Below are positions 41,712-43,073 of a DNA stretch of 43,073 bases, piece after piece. The stretch is from Actinomadura alba (lineage in GTDB: Bacteria > Actinomycetota > Actinomycetes > Streptosporangiales > Streptosporangiaceae): the NCBI RefSeq assembly GCF_014323705.1, contig NZ_JABVEC010000050.1, positions 1-43,073 on the forward strand. The letters are read 5' to 3'. Position numbers and translations under genes: made by a program. A model generated the notes under the pieces. That model was not told the DNA's origin. It was given only the letters and a program-made list of their open reading frames with translations, and searched no databases. Each line of letters starts with the position of its first letter. Positions within the stretch are counted from its first letter, which is position 1.

Positions 41712-42116
41712 CTATCGGCCTCCGGCCGTGGCGCTATCGACAGTCCCGATGCCCGACCGCGGCCATAGGCCAGAGGAAGTCTGCTTAACGGGCATGCAGG
41801 CGAGGGCCTCCCTCACTGCGGGGGACATCCCACTGGGCGCCGTGGCGCGGAGCTGCGGTCCGTCGTGCCACACGATCGCGCCCGTGGCGGCGATGCGTTC
41901 GGCTCGTGCGATCACCGACCCGTACAAGTAGTACGGGCCCAGCCACGACAGGTGACAGATCTGAAGGACGCCGTGGGTTCCGCCGGTCGCATGGAACGCC
42001 TCGGTCATGGCGTGCACCGCGAGCGCGCGATCAGAGGTGATGCCGCACACGCCGCGTTCGGGGTCAGGCGTGGTCACCTGCCAGGAGAACAGGCAGGGGC
42101 CGGCATGGATCGGCAT
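41712..42116 (-). CDS. Small hypothetical protein, relative of the tad-locus one
   Basis: A 134-aa soluble protein of unknown function. Core: LFSWQVTTPDPERGVCG, DRALAVHAMTEAFHATGG, YYLYGSVIARAERIAATGAI and VWHD. It shares the same order of motifs with the protein at 3557-4006. ATG 42116 has GAGGAGG 8-9 nt upstream. First gene of a likely operon of small genes ending in the double-GntR regulator; divergent from the second HTH-PLD gene across a promoter that holds the operator repeat. The C-terminal tail after residue ~95 is low in pattern. Confidence 0.68.
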   Translation of the reverse strand: MPIHAGPCLFSWQVTTPDPERGVCGITSDRALAVHAMTEAFHATGGTHGVLQICHLSWLGPYYLYGSVIARAERIAATGAIVWHDGPQLRATAPSGMSPAVREALACMPVKQTSSGLWPRSGIGTVDSATAGGR

Positions 42117-42244
42117 CGCGAACGCCTCCTCGGGCTCGGAGCAGGATGGGGGTGGTCACCTGAAGGCGCTGGTGACGAGGCGAATACGGGGTGCTTCGCC
42201 CTGCGCAAAGCCTGTCCGGAGCGCGAGGACCTCTCTACTGGCAA

Positions 42245-42266
42245 CTAGGGACGTCTAGGGACGTCC
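42245..42266. promoter_or_regulatory. Best copy of the GGGACGTC tandem operator
   Basis: CTAGGGACGT is repeated twice head to tail (42245-42254, 42255-42264), i.e. GGGACGTCTAGGGACGTCC with exact 10-bp period. It is 44-65 bp before GTG 42310 and about 130 bp before the divergent gene at 42116. Confidence 0.7.
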
Positions 42267-42309
42267 TCTGCTACCGTCGTAGCCGTCCCTGGCCAGCCGG
42301 GAGGTAGCG

Positions 42310-43041
42310 GTGAACGACGTGCTCCGCAGAGCACTTGTCAACGCAGGACTACGAGAGGCCGACGTGGCCCGCCACCTGGATGTCGACCCCAAGACGGTAC
42401 GTCGCTGGCTCACCGGCCGGCTCCCCTATCCGCGCCACCGCGCGGGAATCGCCGCACTGCTCGGGCTCGACGAGCGAGATCTATGGCCACAAGCCCCGGG
42501 CACTCACCGTCCGCTCCACCAGCCGTCGAGCGAAGTCCTCGCTACCTACCCTCACCGATGGGCCGTGCCCCGTGCCGTGTGGCAACACCTCTTCGAGGGC
42601 GCCCAGAGTGAGATCGGCATCCTGGCCTACGCTGGCCTCTTCCTCGCCGAAGACTCCGGCTTGCTCAACACGCTCGCCACGAAAGCCTGTGCTGGGATAC
42701 CCGTCCGGATCATGCTCGGCGACCCGGACGGCTTCCACATCACACAACGAGGCGCCGACGAGGGACTTGGCGACTCACTTGCCGCGAAGATCCACAACTC
42801 ACTCGTCCTGTACCGAGGGCTGCGCGGCGTCGAGGGCGTCGAAATCCGGCTGCATGACACTGTGCTCTACAACTCCATGTACCGGGCAGATGATCATCTA
42901 TTGATCAATTCCCATGCTTACGCAGTCGCCGCTTCACAGACTCCCGTATTGCACGTCCGCCGGACAGAAGTCGGCGACATGGCCAGCACTTATATAGACA
43001 GCTTTGAGCGTGTTTGGGAGAATTCCAACCCGCTCACATAA
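42310..43041 (+). CDS. HTH + PLD-like domain protein (copy 2)
   Basis: A 243-aa paralogue of the protein at 37513-38256, with the same plan. The HTH (about 12-60: READVARHLDVDPKTVRRWL) is followed by a PLD-like domain (TYPHRWAVPRAVWQHLFEGA; EIGILAYAGLFLAEDSG; VRIMLGDPDG; RLHDTVLYNSMYRADDHLLI). The HxK catalytic lysine is again missing (HDT). GTG 42310 has GGGAGG 6 nt upstream. No partner gene is visible before the window ends 32 bp later. Last ~100 bases are AT-richer. Role unknown. Confidence 0.82.
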   Translation: MNDVLRRALVNAGLREADVARHLDVDPKTVRRWLTGRLPYPRHRAGIAALLGLDERDLWPQAPGTHRPLHQPSSEVLATYPHRWAVPRAVWQHLFEGAQSEIGILAYAGLFLAEDSGLLNTLATKACAGIPVRIMLGDPDGFHITQRGADEGLGDSLAAKIHNSLVLYRGLRGVEGVEIRLHDTVLYNSMYRADDHLLINSHAYAVAASQTPVLHVRRTEVGDMASTYIDSFERVWENSNPLT

Positions 43042-43073
43042 CCGACCTTCTAAACGGCCTGTATAGTGGTCAG

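Larger units (their letters stand above)
32842..43073. mobile_element. Integrated AICE-like element at tRNA-Pro (right end not in window)
   Basis: Starts at the 3' end of tRNA-Pro with a terminator and an integrase facing the tRNA, followed by excisionase and FtsK/TraB-type translocase. This is the plan of actinomycete integrative and conjugative elements such as pSAM2, which also use tRNA-Pro. NUDIX (Pif-like) and GntR genes are further hallmarks. A second copy of the tRNA 3' end was not seen up to 43073, so the end is outside or the copy has decayed. No replication initiator (RepSA/RepAM/prim-pol) was recognised. Cargo includes an AT-richer gene pair. Confidence 0.85.

Noticed and set aside
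42117..43073. Second copy of the tRNA-Pro 3' end (attR)
   Set aside because: Looked for the T-arm and acceptor sequence to the window end and did not find it.

Overview
The window comes from a GC-rich actinomycete chromosome. GTG starts are frequent, genes are often coupled by 4-nt ATGA/GTGA overlaps, and there is a WhiB-family regulator. Gene content suggests a filamentous or Streptosporangiales-like actinomycete, but the exact genus cannot be read from this sequence alone.

Positions 136 to about 32650 are a conserved actinobacterial core. Its order matches, from memory, the Mycobacterium tuberculosis stretch Rv3654c-Rv3683 and the Streptomyces coelicolor wblA neighbourhood. On the minus strand is a Tad/Flp pilus locus (CpaE-like Ssd, TadA, TadB, TadC, Flp, TadE, second TadE-like protein). 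It is interrupted between tadC and flp by an XRE/DUF5753 regulator and a small protein. Next come a Fic-like protein with a degenerate active site, acetyl-CoA synthetase, a holin-like membrane protein, an epoxide-hydrolase-like protein, a DUF309 protein, MarP protease, a CoA-type NUDIX hydrolase, endonuclease III, Crp, a metallo-beta-lactamase-fold hydrolase, a second NUDIX protein, RidA, a 51-aa DUF4177 protein, a slipin, two Get3/ArsA-type ATPases, a WblA/WhiB4-type protein, a class A PBP with one PASTA domain, a YqeY protein, a metallophosphoesterase and aminopeptidase N.

At 32768-32841 lies an intact tRNA-Pro(CGG). Directly after it begins an integrated element that reaches the window end. 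It carries a tyrosine integrase, a small excisionase and an FtsK/TraB-type DNA translocase led by a string of tiny genes (membrane proteins, a zinc-ribbon mini-protein). On the other strand is an HTH + PLD-like protein coupled to a Pif-like NUDIX gene. An AT-richer two-gene cargo follows, then an HD-domain protein, a regulator made of two GntR winged helices in tandem, small accessory proteins and a second HTH + PLD-like paralogue. No replication initiator and no second tRNA end are visible, so the element either continues past 43073 or lacks a rep gene.

The most interesting signal is a direct repeat based on GGGACGTC with 10-bp spacing. It recurs in front of int, in the divergent tra/PLD promoter, before the HD gene and before the second PLD gene, and a half copy lies at the start of the double-GntR gene. 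I infer an element-wide operator, with the double-GntR protein as the obvious candidate repressor. The AT-rich two-gene cargo and the XRE-plus-small-protein pair inside the tad locus (whose small protein has a relative in the element) are the other candidates for undescribed biology.
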